64,000 nucleotides of DNA from the NCBI RefSeq assembly GCF_947179015.1, contig NZ_CAMXCM010000002.1:310001-374000 (forward strand), written 5' to 3'. Origin of the DNA: Commensalibacter communis. Its GTDB lineage: Bacteria > Pseudomonadota > Alphaproteobacteria > Acetobacterales > Acetobacteraceae. Positions 18,286 through 26,808 of this stretch are shown in pieces. The stretch's first letter is position 1. Every line of letters starts with the position of its first letter. Under the pieces are notes generated by a model. It had not been told where the DNA came from. It worked only from the letters and a program-made list of their open reading frames with translations, and made no database searches. The translations under genes and the position numbers were made by a program.

Positions 18286-18729
18286 TCACAGGTCGAAGTC
18301 AGAAGGGTTCTCGCCTAATTCATTAATAATGGTTCTGACGGCTGTTTTTTCGTTATTATCAAAATTACCATCAGAATTGCCAATCATGATTGCGGCACGA
18401 ATAATCAGACGGGCAATTTCACTATTTCCACGATGTTTGCTGATGATACGTAATGCCTCTGTTTTTCCAATTTCAAAGTCAAAGTCAAAACGGTCTGCAT
18501 GTTCAGTAAAGACTTTGATGGCATTATCTGCACCATAAACGCTGATGAGGGGACTGTTCTTAACTAGGCCAATCATCTTGCGTTTTTCTTCTGGGTCAAT
18601 ATGACCGTCTGCAGCAGCAATATAAGCACATGCGGCCATGACTGAATTTAAAATATCTTTATTTTTAAATTTTTTAAATTCTTCTGTTAATCCTGAAAGG
18701 CGGTTTTTAAAGTCGTCAAAAAATCCCAT
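18286..18729 (-). CDS. terB: TerB family protein
   Basis: A 147-aa helical protein of the TerB fold. Two acidic, metal-binding-like helices are visible: AACAYIAAADGHIDPEEKR (about residues 33-51) and IMIGNSDGNFDNNEKTAVR near the C-terminus. TerB binds metal and links membrane and cytosolic Ter proteins in other systems. It lies 76 bp after the TerZ-like gene and 15 bp before terA. Confidence 0.93.
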   Translation of the reverse strand: MGFFDDFKNRLSGLTEEFKKFKNKDILNSVMAACAYIAAADGHIDPEEKRKMIGLVKNSPLISVYGADNAIKVFTEHADRFDFDFEIGKTEALRIISKHRGNSEIARLIIRAAIMIGNSDGNFDNNEKTAVRTIINELGENPSDFDL

Positions 18730-18805
18730 TATTATTCTCCTTAACTAATTTTACGATATAATAATAAATATTATTCATTTTTAAAAGATAAATATATATT
18801 TTTTT

Positions 18806-19324
18806 TCATATGTTTTTGCGTTGATGAGGTGCTAAATGAACAGGAATATCATATTGTTGGTATATATCTTCTAAGCCATTTTGATAGGTTTCACCTATTG
18901 CACGAAACCGCCATGTTAAATCACGCCGATATATAGAAAATGCAACAATGGCTCTGCCATTGGTGTACTCTTTTAAGTCAAATAACGCATTATTAACACG
19001 AAAAAAAATATTTCCGACATTTTGGATATTGACCCTCATCATACCTGTTTTTTCCGCATGAATGATCGTGGTTAACGTATGAATAAAACAAGGGATAGCG
19101 GCCATATCTACAATTATTCTAAAACGATCGACTGCAAGTTTTGTAATGGATATACCTGCGATCGTATCTGTTGGCGTCCAGTTTTTCGGAACTTTATTGG
19201 AAGATTCAAATGGGATAACCATGATTTGTAGAGTGCCTTCAGGAATATTTTCAGGCTTTTCAACTTCTAAGTCAACAACTTGTTTGCGGTTCAATAAATC
19301 AAATCGTTGTCCTTTGATTATCAT
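18806..19324 (-). CDS. TerD/TerZ-like protein, first gene of the ter operon
   Basis: A 172-aa divergent member of the TerD fold. The N-terminus resembles TerZ/TerX (GQRFDLLNRK), and the C-terminus keeps the family ending LTWRFRAIGETYQNGL. The acidic Ca-binding loop seen in the two TerD copies is not obvious here, so metal binding may be weak or lost. It is the promoter-proximal gene. A perfect 6-bp hairpin lies close to its ribosome-binding site (19337-19352). Confidence 0.82.
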   Translation of the reverse strand: MIIKGQRFDLLNRKQVVDLEVEKPENIPEGTLQIMVIPFESSNKVPKNWTPTDTIAGISITKLAVDRFRIIVDMAAIPCFIHTLTTIIHAEKTGMMRVNIQNVGNIFFRVNNALFDLKEYTNGRAIVAFSIYRRDLTWRFRAIGETYQNGLEDIYQQYDIPVHLAPHQRKNI

Positions 19325-19336
19325 TTATAACCCTTT

Positions 19337-19352
19337 CAAGAGGTAACTCTTG
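19337..19352 (-). promoter_or_regulatory. Small hairpin next to the ribosome-binding site of the ter operon
   Basis: CAAGAG (19337-19342) and CTCTTG (19347-19352) form a perfect 6-bp stem with a 4-nt loop. It lies 12 bp upstream of the first ter start and overlaps the GAAAGGG ribosome-binding region. It could tune translation. Confidence 0.35.
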
Positions 19353-19480
19353 TTAATAATAGATGGTTCAAATAGGCTATATCGGCACTCGCAGTCGACT
19401 AATTCCAAGTAATTCAATGATATTTTATTTATTTTCGAATGTTTAGGGTGTATTAATAATACAAATTGAAAGAGATTTAA

Positions 19481-19696
19481 ATGGAAGATTACTTTTTATT
19501 AAAAAATTTAACCCATGCCGTTACTGCATGGATAGTCGGTATTATTTTAGCTTTTACTGATCTTGTTTATATAGTGATGCATATATATGTCGCAGGATAC
19601 TCTCTGGTAATTCCTACGATCCTTATGGTTATAGGAATTATCTTAATTGTTTGGTCGAGCTATCGCATTGCAGTGATGGGTCGTGAAAATGATTAA
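19481..19696 (+). CDS. Small hypothetical membrane protein, 71 aa
   Basis: I recognise no family. Two hydrophobic segments (about 12-36 and 40-60) are followed by a short charged tail ending GREND, consistent with a two-helix inner-membrane protein. The start ATG is preceded by a modest AGAGA site. It stands alone, divergent from ter and convergent with the efflux operon, whose last stop is 14 bp away. Confidence 0.55.
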   Translation: MEDYFLLKNLTHAVTAWIVGIILAFTDLVYIVMHIYVAGYSLVIPTILMVIGIILIVWSSYRIAVMGREND

Positions 19697-19710
19697 TCGT
19701 TTACTACGGT

Positions 19711-21219
19711 TTATTGTTTCATTGCCTTGGCCCAAATATTTTGCTGTTCCAAGGTCACAGGAAGTTCGGTTTTGGTAATATCGACTCCTTGCCATCCTGC
19801 GCCCAAGGCTGTGAACAAATTAACCGCATCCTGAAAACGATCTAAAATAGCAACAGCCTCCGCATTATTTGCTGTGGTTGCTGTTCTTTGTGCGGTCAGA
19901 ACATCTAAATATCCCGTTAATCCAGCTTTATAGAGTTTTTGTGCGCGCTGTAACGCCAATTGGCTGCTGAGTTTTGATTTATGTAACAGTTCAACATGCT
20001 CGGCGTCGTCTCCCCAAGCAGCAATAATGTCTTCTATTTCTTTCAACGCATTCAGAATAGTTTGGCGATATTGTAGTCGAGCTGCCTCGGCATCGGCTTC
20101 TGCACCTTTGACTTGTGCGCTTAGACGACCACCATGTAATCCAGGAATAGACATATTGATAAAGCTGCTGGATACCAAGCTGGCAATATTGGCCATTTGG
20201 CTTGTAAAAGAAGTTGTTGGCATCGCGCTGAGATCAATTGTGAATTGAGGATATAGCTCGGCGACGGCAATGCCAATATTTGCGGTTGCCATGGCATATT
20301 GGCGTTCTGCCATTCGCACATCAGGTCGATTGGCCAGTGCGATAGAAGGAATAGAAGGGGGATATGCTGGTAAATCAGGTTGTGGTTTTTCTTCTTTTAA
20401 CAAATTTTCGGTGGTGCCTGGCACTTGACCAATAAGGACGTCGATTGCATGAGTAATTTGTGTAATATTTGTTTTAATTGGCTCTCTTGCTGCGCGTTGC
20501 GTTTCCAATTCTGCTTGCGCTTGTGCAGTGCTAAGGGTTGTGCCTGTGCCTTCTAAATATTGCTTTTGAGTTAAGTTAAAAACATACTGAGCAATCGCAA
20601 CGTTTTCATCAGCAATTCTGAGACGCAGCTGCATATTTCGTAATGTCACATAGTTATTGGCCAATTGCGATAACATGGTCAGCAATACAGAACGTCGTTC
20701 TTCAATAGAATATTTAACAGCTTCTTCTTGAGATTGAACCATGCGCCGAATTTGACCAAACGCATCAATTTGCCAACTGAGCGTTGCGCCATAACGACGA
20801 ATAGCAGCATTATTTGCATTTCCATTCTGTGCAATGGTTTGTGACGTTGTATAAGACGTGGTTTGATATCCATATCCTGCGGAGCCATCTAATTGAGGGT
20901 ACCAATTAGATGCATTTTTATCTCTTAACGCTTGTGCGGATAGGATACGCTGACCAGCTACTTTGAGGTCATAATTGTTGTTAATGGCTTCTTCAACTAA
21001 GTGATTTAACAACGGATCATTAAACTGTTCCCACCAGCGTTTCATATCATTGGTGGCTTGAGCGATTTGCTCGGCAGTGGCAGGTTTTTTCCAAACTTTC
21101 TCTGTCCATTGATCTGGTATTTTCATATGATCTCGATGGAAATCAGGACCGACGGTACAGGATGCTAATCCGCATAGCAGAACAATCGGTGTTGTATAAC
21201 GAAGAAAATGTTTATACAT
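19711..21219 (-). CDS. NodT/OprM-type outer-membrane efflux lipoprotein
   Basis: About 502 aa. The signal peptide ends in the lipobox LASC with Cys21. Two outer-membrane efflux protein (TolC-like) domains follow, and the VGPDFHRDHMKIPDQW opening after the lipid anchor is typical of the NodT family. It forms the outer-membrane channel of a tripartite pump. The frame extends 11 codons upstream (to 21252), overlapping the adaptor gene. I prefer 21219 because AGGAA precedes it and it gives a proper signal peptide. It is the last gene after DUF1656 and the HlyD-like adaptor. Confidence 0.92.
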   Translation of the reverse strand: MYKHFLRYTTPIVLLCGLASCTVGPDFHRDHMKIPDQWTEKVWKKPATAEQIAQATNDMKRWWEQFNDPLLNHLVEEAINNNYDLKVAGQRILSAQALRDKNASNWYPQLDGSAGYGYQTTSYTTSQTIAQNGNANNAAIRRYGATLSWQIDAFGQIRRMVQSQEEAVKYSIEERRSVLLTMLSQLANNYVTLRNMQLRLRIADENVAIAQYVFNLTQKQYLEGTGTTLSTAQAQAELETQRAAREPIKTNITQITHAIDVLIGQVPGTTENLLKEEKPQPDLPAYPPSIPSIALANRPDVRMAERQYAMATANIGIAVAELYPQFTIDLSAMPTTSFTSQMANIASLVSSSFINMSIPGLHGGRLSAQVKGAEADAEAARLQYRQTILNALKEIEDIIAAWGDDAEHVELLHKSKLSSQLALQRAQKLYKAGLTGYLDVLTAQRTATTANNAEAVAILDRFQDAVNLFTALGAGWQGVDITKTELPVTLEQQNIWAKAMKQ

Positions 21220-21230
21220 GAAATTGTTCC

Positions 21231-22142
21231 TTATAGGTGGTTTTGCAGCCATGAAGCCAAGAGACCTCTGCGCCCTTTGGTTTCTGGGCCAATACTGACA
21301 GTTGCTGTCATCCCAGCAGATAGATGGATGGTGTCAGGAACGTGGTCAATATGGATTCGAACGGGGATACGTTGGGCTAGTCTGACCCAAGTAAAGATAG
21401 GATTAACATTTTGTAATCCAAATGCATCTGCGTCCGCATTGGCATCATTAATACCCCGTGCAATACTCACGACGTGTCCAGGTAATATTTGTTTGTATCC
21501 CATTAATTTAATGCGCGCGACATCGCCAACATGAATACCCCACATTTTTGTTTCTTCGAAATATCCATACACCCAAAAGGAGTCAGCATCGATAACGGAT
21601 AAATAAGATTGCCCCGTGCTGACATAATCCCCAACACGTAAGTTCAGGTTAGTTACATAACCATTAACAGGAGAATATAAAATGGATCGTTGCATATTCA
21701 ATTTAGCTTCGTCTAGTGCTGCTTTGGCACTATCGACGCTGGCCTGAGCGGTGGCAACTTTGGTGTTATAATCTTCTTTTTCTTCCGTAGATACAATGCC
21801 CTCTAATCCCTTTCGGCGCAGGGCATTACGACGCTGTAGTGTCAAATTGGCTTCAGCATTTTCTAAACTTGCTTGGGCTTGTTGAATAGCAATTCTGAAC
21901 CGTGCAGGATCAATAATAAATAAAGGTTCGCCCTTACGAACATATTGATTGTCTTTGACAGGAATTTGCACCACAGTTCCGGAAACTTCGGGGGCAATTT
22001 TAACGACGTAAACGCGAACTCTACCATCGCGCGTCCACGGCGCGATCATATAGGTATCCCATAACGTTACCCCCAGAATAATGGCAACGATAACAACAAT
22101 GAGTGTTAAACTAATACGAATAATATTGCTAAGAGAGAACAT
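21231..22142 (-). CDS. HlyD/AaeA-type periplasmic adaptor
   Basis: A 303-aa membrane-fusion protein. A single N-terminal membrane anchor (about 8-28) is followed by WTRDGRVRVYVVKIAPEVSG, typical of AaeA/EmrA-type adaptors. A split lipoyl domain flanks a helical hairpin (about 85-150), and a beta-barrel domain follows (about 195-290). It should link an inner-membrane pump to the NodT channel encoded 11 bp downstream. The gene order with DUF1656 points to an aromatic-acid or drug efflux system with a FUSC-family pump, but no such pump gene is adjacent. Confidence 0.9.
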   Translation of the reverse strand: MFSLSNIIRISLTLIVVIVAIILGVTLWDTYMIAPWTRDGRVRVYVVKIAPEVSGTVVQIPVKDNQYVRKGEPLFIIDPARFRIAIQQAQASLENAEANLTLQRRNALRRKGLEGIVSTEEKEDYNTKVATAQASVDSAKAALDEAKLNMQRSILYSPVNGYVTNLNLRVGDYVSTGQSYLSVIDADSFWVYGYFEETKMWGIHVGDVARIKLMGYKQILPGHVVSIARGINDANADADAFGLQNVNPIFTWVRLAQRIPVRIHIDHVPDTIHLSAGMTATVSIGPETKGRRGLLASWLQNHL

Positions 22143-22178
22143 GGTGCAGGGTCAAAACTTATGTGGAAATAAAGGGGG

Positions 22179-22373
22179 TTATAGGTAAAGAATAAGTAAA
22201 CATAAAACACAAAAATATAAGGCTACTTCAAACAAAGCAAGGTGCCAAAACATTTTTATTAATCCTGTTCGCCATAAAATAGAACGTATAATCGTCGTAA
22301 CGATCAAGGCAAGTAATGTATATACAACAAAGGGGGCAATAAAGATGCCAAAAAAATTAAATTCCGCGATCAT
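22179..22373 (-). CDS. DUF1656 (AaeX-like) small membrane protein
   Basis: A 64-aa protein with two membrane helices (about 12-32 and 42-63). The N-terminal EFNFFGIFIAPFVVY is characteristic of DUF1656, which almost always lies between a FUSC-family permease and a HlyD adaptor. Here it starts the operon, 36 bp before the adaptor gene. The biochemical role of the family is not known. Confidence 0.85.
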   Translation of the reverse strand: MIAEFNFFGIFIAPFVVYTLLALIVTTIIRSILWRTGLIKMFWHLALFEVALYFCVLCLLILYL

Positions 22374-22727
22374 TTTATTGTAACTAACAGGGTATTGTTA
22401 TCAGTTTTCAAAGTGTAAATAGACAGAAAAAATAGAGACAATCTATTTATGCTAAATACGAGGAGAAAGTAAAATAAGTGTATATTAAAAGAAAATATAC
22501 ACAATAATTTATATATTATTTTCATCTTTTTCAGTAAAGATAAAAAAAAGCTTTGTTTTATTATGTATATAAGATCAAAAAGAAGCATCATCGAGTCATT
22601 TTAATATATATCTATTTTCGAAATTTTTGGTAACAGATATATGTTCCGTTATTTAAATATACTTAATGCGAATAAGTCTTTGTGTGATTGCAGTCAAGAA
22701 GTTTTCAATATTTTGTTCATAATTTGT
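22374..22727. other. AT-rich stretch upstream of the efflux module; no gene supported
   Basis: This is where a FUSC/AaeB permease gene would be expected. The only open frame (22370-22591, minus) is a 73-codon, low-complexity Phe/Leu/Ile-rich frame that overlaps the DUF1656 start. It does not resemble a FUSC protein. The region probably holds the efflux operon promoter. I see no permease remnant. Confidence 0.5.
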
Positions 22728-23690
22728 TTATTGTTTGGTTAAAACTAGCCACTCATCAAAAATGTCATCTAAGGAAACGGTTGGTTGTTGAAAAGAATTG
22801 GTTTCTTCTTTGACGATTGTTTCTTGCATTATTTGTTTGGGATCAGCGGATGGAAAAGAAAGAAAAGAGGGATGTTGTAACAAAGAGTTAATTAACTTGA
22901 TTCGTTGTGTGGGAATGGTTGCAGGAATACTAAACACAATTGGGTTTTCAATTGTGTTTTTATATTGGTATTGGAAATGTGATAATGGATATTGTTTTTG
23001 AAATGCACTGATACTGAGGATCGAGCCACTTGTCATTAACACTTGATTTTTATGTAATAAAAAATTGGCTTCATTAGGTGTTGTCCACCAAACAATATAA
23101 GGCCGAAGTTGGTTTAGCTTTTTAAAAGCCCGTAAGATTCCAGCAGGTGTAGATAAAACCTCTGTTACTTCATCAAAAGGAACATCGTCAGCAAGTAATG
23201 CAATTGATAATGCGCTAAATGCATCTTTTTGTAATCCTCTTTTTCCTGGGTATTGTGTAATATTCCAGAAATCTTTCCAAGTGGGGTTAAAATGAACTTT
23301 GTCAGTGTCCCATGCCAATGTAATGTGATCTGTAATCGTTTGAAAATTACATTGTTTGTCATTTGATGACAGTAAATCCTCAGGAAACGCAATCAGTAAG
23401 CCAAGATTGCATGCTTGTTCAGCTATTTTTTCGTTTAATAATAAAATATCAACGGGGCTTTTATTTTGAGATAGGGCTTTTTGTAGCGTAGAAAGATGGC
23501 CATCCCATGTTATTATACGGTATTTTTGTGAATATTTCTTTAAATAAAGTTGATAGCCGTTCAATATACCAATATTTATTTTGTTCTCTTTAGGATGGGC
23601 AAAGCAGAAGGGCGGTATTGAAATTATTGAAAATAAAAAAAATAAGAAGATAAATTTAGGTGAATACATATAAATTATTAAACATTGCAT
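22728..23690 (-). CDS. PotD-like extracellular solute-binding protein (orphan)
   Basis: About 313-320 aa. A signal peptide ends near PPFCFA, followed by a periplasmic binding fold similar to spermidine/putrescine-type binding proteins. Segments such as WKDFWNITQYPGKRG, the VWWTTPNEANFLL region and the C-terminal VSLDDIFDEWLVLTKQ support this. It would capture a polyamine-like or small organic ligand. No ABC permease or ATPase genes are nearby, so it is an orphan or works with a distant transporter. The start may be the second Met at 23669. Neither has a clear ribosome-binding site. Confidence 0.75.
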   Translation of the reverse strand: MQCLIIYMYSPKFIFLFFLFSIISIPPFCFAHPKENKINIGILNGYQLYLKKYSQKYRIITWDGHLSTLQKALSQNKSPVDILLLNEKIAEQACNLGLLIAFPEDLLSSNDKQCNFQTITDHITLAWDTDKVHFNPTWKDFWNITQYPGKRGLQKDAFSALSIALLADDVPFDEVTEVLSTPAGILRAFKKLNQLRPYIVWWTTPNEANFLLHKNQVLMTSGSILSISAFQKQYPLSHFQYQYKNTIENPIVFSIPATIPTQRIKLINSLLQHPSFLSFPSADPKQIMQETIVKEETNSFQQPTVSLDDIFDEWLVLTKQ

Positions 23691-23928
23691 TAAAGTAACT
23701 TATTTTACTATAAATTGTTTAGTTTAAGATGTAAAATAGTTTATATGTTAAAAAGCAACATAATTATTCTCTGGGTAAAATAATAGTTATTAAAAATTAA
23801 AAGAACATTTATTTTTTATGTATAAATAATTGTATTTTAAATATATGATATTTTATATTAGAGGGTTAATATATTGTAAATTGAGTGATTAACTTTGGCT
23901 GGAAACAATTTTATTAAGGAAAACGGAA

Positions 23929-24210
23929 ATGTTTTTTAGAAAAAAAGATAAGAAAAAGGCTGCAGAACTTCAAAAAAATGCCCAAGATGAAATCGTATCT
24001 TTAAAAAAACAAGTCGAAGATTTGTTAAACGATCGCGTAACGCCAGCAATCGTGCAAGCTGCGGATAAAGCGGATCAGGTTGTTCATAATACAAAAGAAA
24101 TAACCGATCATCAAATGAAACAGGTTTCTGATAAAGTGCAATCTAAACCTTTAATTGCTATTGTTCTATCTATCGTCATTGGGTATTTATTAGGTAGAGT
24201 TATTCGTTAA
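23929..24210 (+). CDS. DUF883 family protein (YqjD/ElaB-like)
   Basis: A 93-aa protein. A charged, helical N-terminal region (FRKKDKKKAAELQK; coiled coil about 15-70) precedes a single C-terminal membrane helix (IAIVLSIVIGYLLGRVIR). This tail-anchored layout is typical of YqjD/ElaB proteins, which in E. coli associate with ribosomes and the inner membrane in stationary phase. An AAGGAAA ribosome-binding site precedes the ATG. A YqjE-like gene follows after 34 bp, reproducing the usual YqjD-YqjE pairing. Confidence 0.8.
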   Translation: MFFRKKDKKKAAELQKNAQDEIVSLKKQVEDLLNDRVTPAIVQAADKADQVVHNTKEITDHQMKQVSDKVQSKPLIAIVLSIVIGYLLGRVIR

Positions 24211-24244
24211 TTTTATCATAATATAGAAAGTGATTTAAAAACTC

Positions 24245-24676
24245 ATGAAGATTGCTGAGTATGGTAAGGCCGCAGTTGATGCTGAGGTTATGCTTCTTAA
24301 GAAAAAGTCAGTCAGAATTACCAAGCAAGTTGTTTTATGCTTGGTTGGTGCTCTTTTTGGTTTATTTACTTTGATTTCAATTCATGCTGTTTTAGCTGCG
24401 TTGTGCTGGAATATTTTGCAGACAGGGGCTTTGGGAACAGCATTGATTATTCTGGTGTTTGATATTGTTTGTATGCTGTTGTTATTTTTATGTGCATTTA
24501 AACAAAGGGTCAGCACAGAGGAAATCGAAGCAAAAATCATTCGTAATTACAATCTAAAGGAATTACGAAATTCATTGGCTATTACTGCGTTAATTGGTAC
24601 GCTAAGTGGGCCTTTGGGCAGCTATTTGCGTGGCTTTTTTTGGCAGTTTATAAAAAAAATATTTAAAAGAAATTGA
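24245..24676 (+). CDS. YqjE/phage-holin-superfamily-like membrane protein
   Basis: A 143-aa protein. An amphipathic N-terminus is followed by two long membrane segments (about 30-55 and 63-85) and a possible third hydrophobic stretch near 110-130. It ends in a basic tail (KKIFKRN). This matches the YqjE/Holin-X superfamily that accompanies YqjD-like proteins. Its function is unknown, and lysis is not implied. It is followed by an 11-bp inverted repeat at 24693-24726. Confidence 0.65.
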   Translation: MKIAEYGKAAVDAEVMLLKKKSVRITKQVVLCLVGALFGLFTLISIHAVLAALCWNILQTGALGTALIILVFDIVCMLLLFLCAFKQRVSTEEIEAKIIRNYNLKELRNSLAITALIGTLSGPLGSYLRGFFWQFIKKIFKRN

Positions 24677-24692
24677 TTACTACATACAATAC

Positions 24693-24726
24693 TGATGGTT
24701 GACTGTGGTTTTGAAGTTAACCATCA
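24693..24726 (+). terminator. Hairpin after the YqjD/YqjE-like pair
   Basis: TGATGGTTGAC (24693-24703) pairs with GTTAACCATCA (24716-24726) over 11 bp with one G-U and a 12-nt loop. The T-run after it is imperfect (ATAATATTTTATTG), so it is a weak or Rho-assisted terminator. Confidence 0.5.
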
Positions 24727-24819
24727 ATAATATTTTATTGTTATTTATATTAAGTTATAATTTTTTTTATTTTCAACTTATGGTAGTTATATAACTATGA
24801 ACTATCTGGAGTAGATATT

Positions 24820-25530
24820 ATGCATGTTCTTCTTATGGGTGAAACGTTTTTTTCTGAACATGAGTTTTATCAGGAGTTGAAAGCGACAGGATTCTCAATT
24901 GATCGTGTTGGCTATGATCCACAAATATTATCAGCGTCTCAGTTCTATGATTATGATATGATTATTGTCGAATTGGATCAGCTGGATAAACAATTCTTCT
25001 CCACGATCAAATTATTAAGGTCAATTAACGAGCAATTGCCAATTATTATTGTTTCAAAAAAAGATGATGTTGATATGAAAATACAAGCATTCCAAGCTGG
25101 TATAGATGATTACGTGATGATCCCTTTTGCAATGCCAGAATTATTGGCGCGGTGTAAGGCTGTTTTGAGACGATCTAATAAGGTTATTGCAGATCGCGTT
25201 ATTCAAGTTGGGCAATTAAAAATTAATTTAGAAACACGCGAGGTGTTTGTAAATGGAAAACCTGTAAATCTAACAGGTAAAGAATACGCTATCTTAGAGA
25301 TGTTAGTATTAAGGCGAGATGTTTTAATCAGTAAAATCACAATTTTAAATGATTTATATGCCGGTAGTAGTGATGAGCCAGACATGAAAATTATCGATGT
25401 TTTTGTATGTAAGTTAAGAAAAAAATTGCAAAAAGCTGGCGCTGGGGATTTGATTTCAACGATGTGGGGACAAGGTTATATTTTTCGTCAACCAAGCCCC
25501 CTTGCGACAGAGCGCGAGCATGCAATATAA
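24820..25530 (+). CDS. CtrA-like response regulator with degenerate receiver domain
   Basis: A 236-aa protein of the CtrA/OmpR class: receiver (about 1-115) and winged-helix DNA-binding domain (about 126-228). The output domain matches CtrA very closely (NLTGKEYAILEML, DEPDMKIIDVFVCKLRKKL). The receiver does not keep the phosphorylation site. The position of CtrA Asp51 is Glu51, the acidic pocket EDD at 7-9 reads GET, and the conserved Lys before PF is Ile101; Ser79 remains. Glu can mimic phospho-Asp, so the protein may be constitutively active or controlled by level. It is convergent with nadK, 5 bp apart. Whether a normal ctrA exists elsewhere cannot be seen. Confidence 0.9.
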   Translation: MHVLLMGETFFSEHEFYQELKATGFSIDRVGYDPQILSASQFYDYDMIIVELDQLDKQFFSTIKLLRSINEQLPIIIVSKKDDVDMKIQAFQAGIDDYVMIPFAMPELLARCKAVLRRSNKVIADRVIQVGQLKINLETREVFVNGKPVNLTGKEYAILEMLVLRRDVLISKITILNDLYAGSSDEPDMKIIDVFVCKLRKKLQKAGAGDLISTMWGQGYIFRQPSPLATEREHAI

Positions 25531-25535
25531 TTGCG

Positions 25536-26324
25536 TTAGGCTGTAAACTGCTCCGTTACGATTCTTTCTGATAACTCATGTCCTGGATTAAATAGAATTT
25601 CAGATTTGATTGTTTTATTTTCTTTTACAAAAACTTTGGTTACATCTCTTATTTCAGTAAAGTCAGCTACTGCTGCGATCGGTCGCTTTTGCTCTTCAAT
25701 CGTTAAGAATTGAATAGAAGTGCTAGATGGTAATAGGGCGCCTTTCCATCTGCGTGGGCGAAATGGGCAAATGGGTGTCAGTGGTAACAATCCAGAATTA
25801 AGCGGAACAATGGGGCCGTGAGCTGATAGATTATAAGCTGTTGATCCTGCTGGTGTTGAAACAATAATACCGTCACAGATCAGCTCTGATAGTCTGATTT
25901 CATCATTCGTGATAATTTGAATTTTTGCAGCTTGTCTCGTTTGTCGATATAGAAAAATATCATTAAACGCCAAGGCGGTGTGCGTTTTACCATCGGCAGT
26001 ATATGCAGTCATTGATAAAGGATGAAGGTATGTAGGTTGCGCTTGATGTAAAATAGAAGGTAGATCTTTTTCCAATGTTACCTTTGGATTCGTTAAAAAA
26101 CCAACAGAGCCAAAATTAATGCTGTAAATTGGAATGTGATAGTTCAAATAGTTATGTAATGTTTCCAACATAAACCCGTCACCACCAATACAGATGATAA
26201 CCTCAGCTTCATTGATGTCAGAATTGCCATATTTATCAATAAGGTTCTTTTTATATTGGGTAGCTTTTGAGCTTGGTATAGAAACAAAATGTAATTTTTG
26301 TGGAGGATTCGTTGGTGGCCACAT
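25536..26324 (-). CDS. nadK: NAD kinase
   Basis: A 262-aa enzyme that phosphorylates NAD to NADP. The GGDG motif (residues 47-50) with catalytic Asp49, the NFGSVGFLTN block and the substrate-binding DGIIVSTPAGSTAYNLSA are intact. The length is typical for alphaproteobacterial NadK. The stop lies 5 bp from the convergent ctrA-like gene, so the two 3' ends are almost touching and no separate terminator fits between them. Confidence 0.95.
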   Translation of the reverse strand: MWPPTNPPQKLHFVSIPSSKATQYKKNLIDKYGNSDINEAEVIICIGGDGFMLETLHNYLNYHIPIYSINFGSVGFLTNPKVTLEKDLPSILHQAQPTYLHPLSMTAYTADGKTHTALAFNDIFLYRQTRQAAKIQIITNDEIRLSELICDGIIVSTPAGSTAYNLSAHGPIVPLNSGLLPLTPICPFRPRRWKGALLPSSTSIQFLTIEEQKRPIAAVADFTEIRDVTKVFVKENKTIKSEILFNPGHELSERIVTEQFTA

Positions 26325-26808
26325 AATATTCCCAATAATTTAGAGTATACTTAAACATTTATATATAAGAACAGATTGAAAAAACGATTCTGCGAAATAT
26401 ATATATTTCATCTTACTAGAATTTAAAAATAATCATAGATGATTAGACTAATTTAGTCCTTTTTTTTGAAAGAATAGAATACAAATGATATGATTGTTGT
26501 TGGATAAAGTTTATATTTAATCATTATTTTATACTGCGCTCTATTGTATAATTGATAATATGTGATAAGTATATATGTGTATCGTTTTAAATAGAAATGC
26601 AACTTATAGTTTTAATTTTCTAGTATTGAGAAGTAAGTAAAATTTACACAAGTATGAATTTTATCTTTTTTCGATTTATTACATTAAATAACAATTCCTA
26701 TACTTGAATTTATTTTTTTATGCTGCTAGGTATTGTTGCGGTTGATATTTAATTTTAATAAAAAAATATTTTTTTAGTAATATTTTTCATTTACAGAGTA
26801 AGTATTTT
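26325..26808. other. 484-bp AT-rich divergent intergenic region
   Basis: I see no gene, RNA or mobile element. It should hold promoters for nadK (leftward) and the XRE regulator (rightward). Small symmetric elements are present: GACTA-ATT-TAGTC at 26446-26458 followed by C and eight T, and A7-TA-T7 at 26760-26775. In DNA this AT-rich both could be chance. Confidence 0.4.

Noticed and set aside
22370-22591. A 73-residue hydrophobic frame possibly standing for the missing FUSC pump
   Set aside because: Only Phe/Leu/Ile-rich low complexity, far too short for a FUSC protein, and it overlaps the DUF1656 start.
24245-24676. Holin of a lysis cassette
   Set aside because: The holin-superfamily likeness reflects membrane topology; its partner is a YqjD-like gene and no endolysin or phage genes are near.
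26446-26468. GACTA-ATT-TAGTC followed by T8 as a terminator
   Set aside because: The stem is only 5 bp with no GC core, and no gene ends there on the plus strand.
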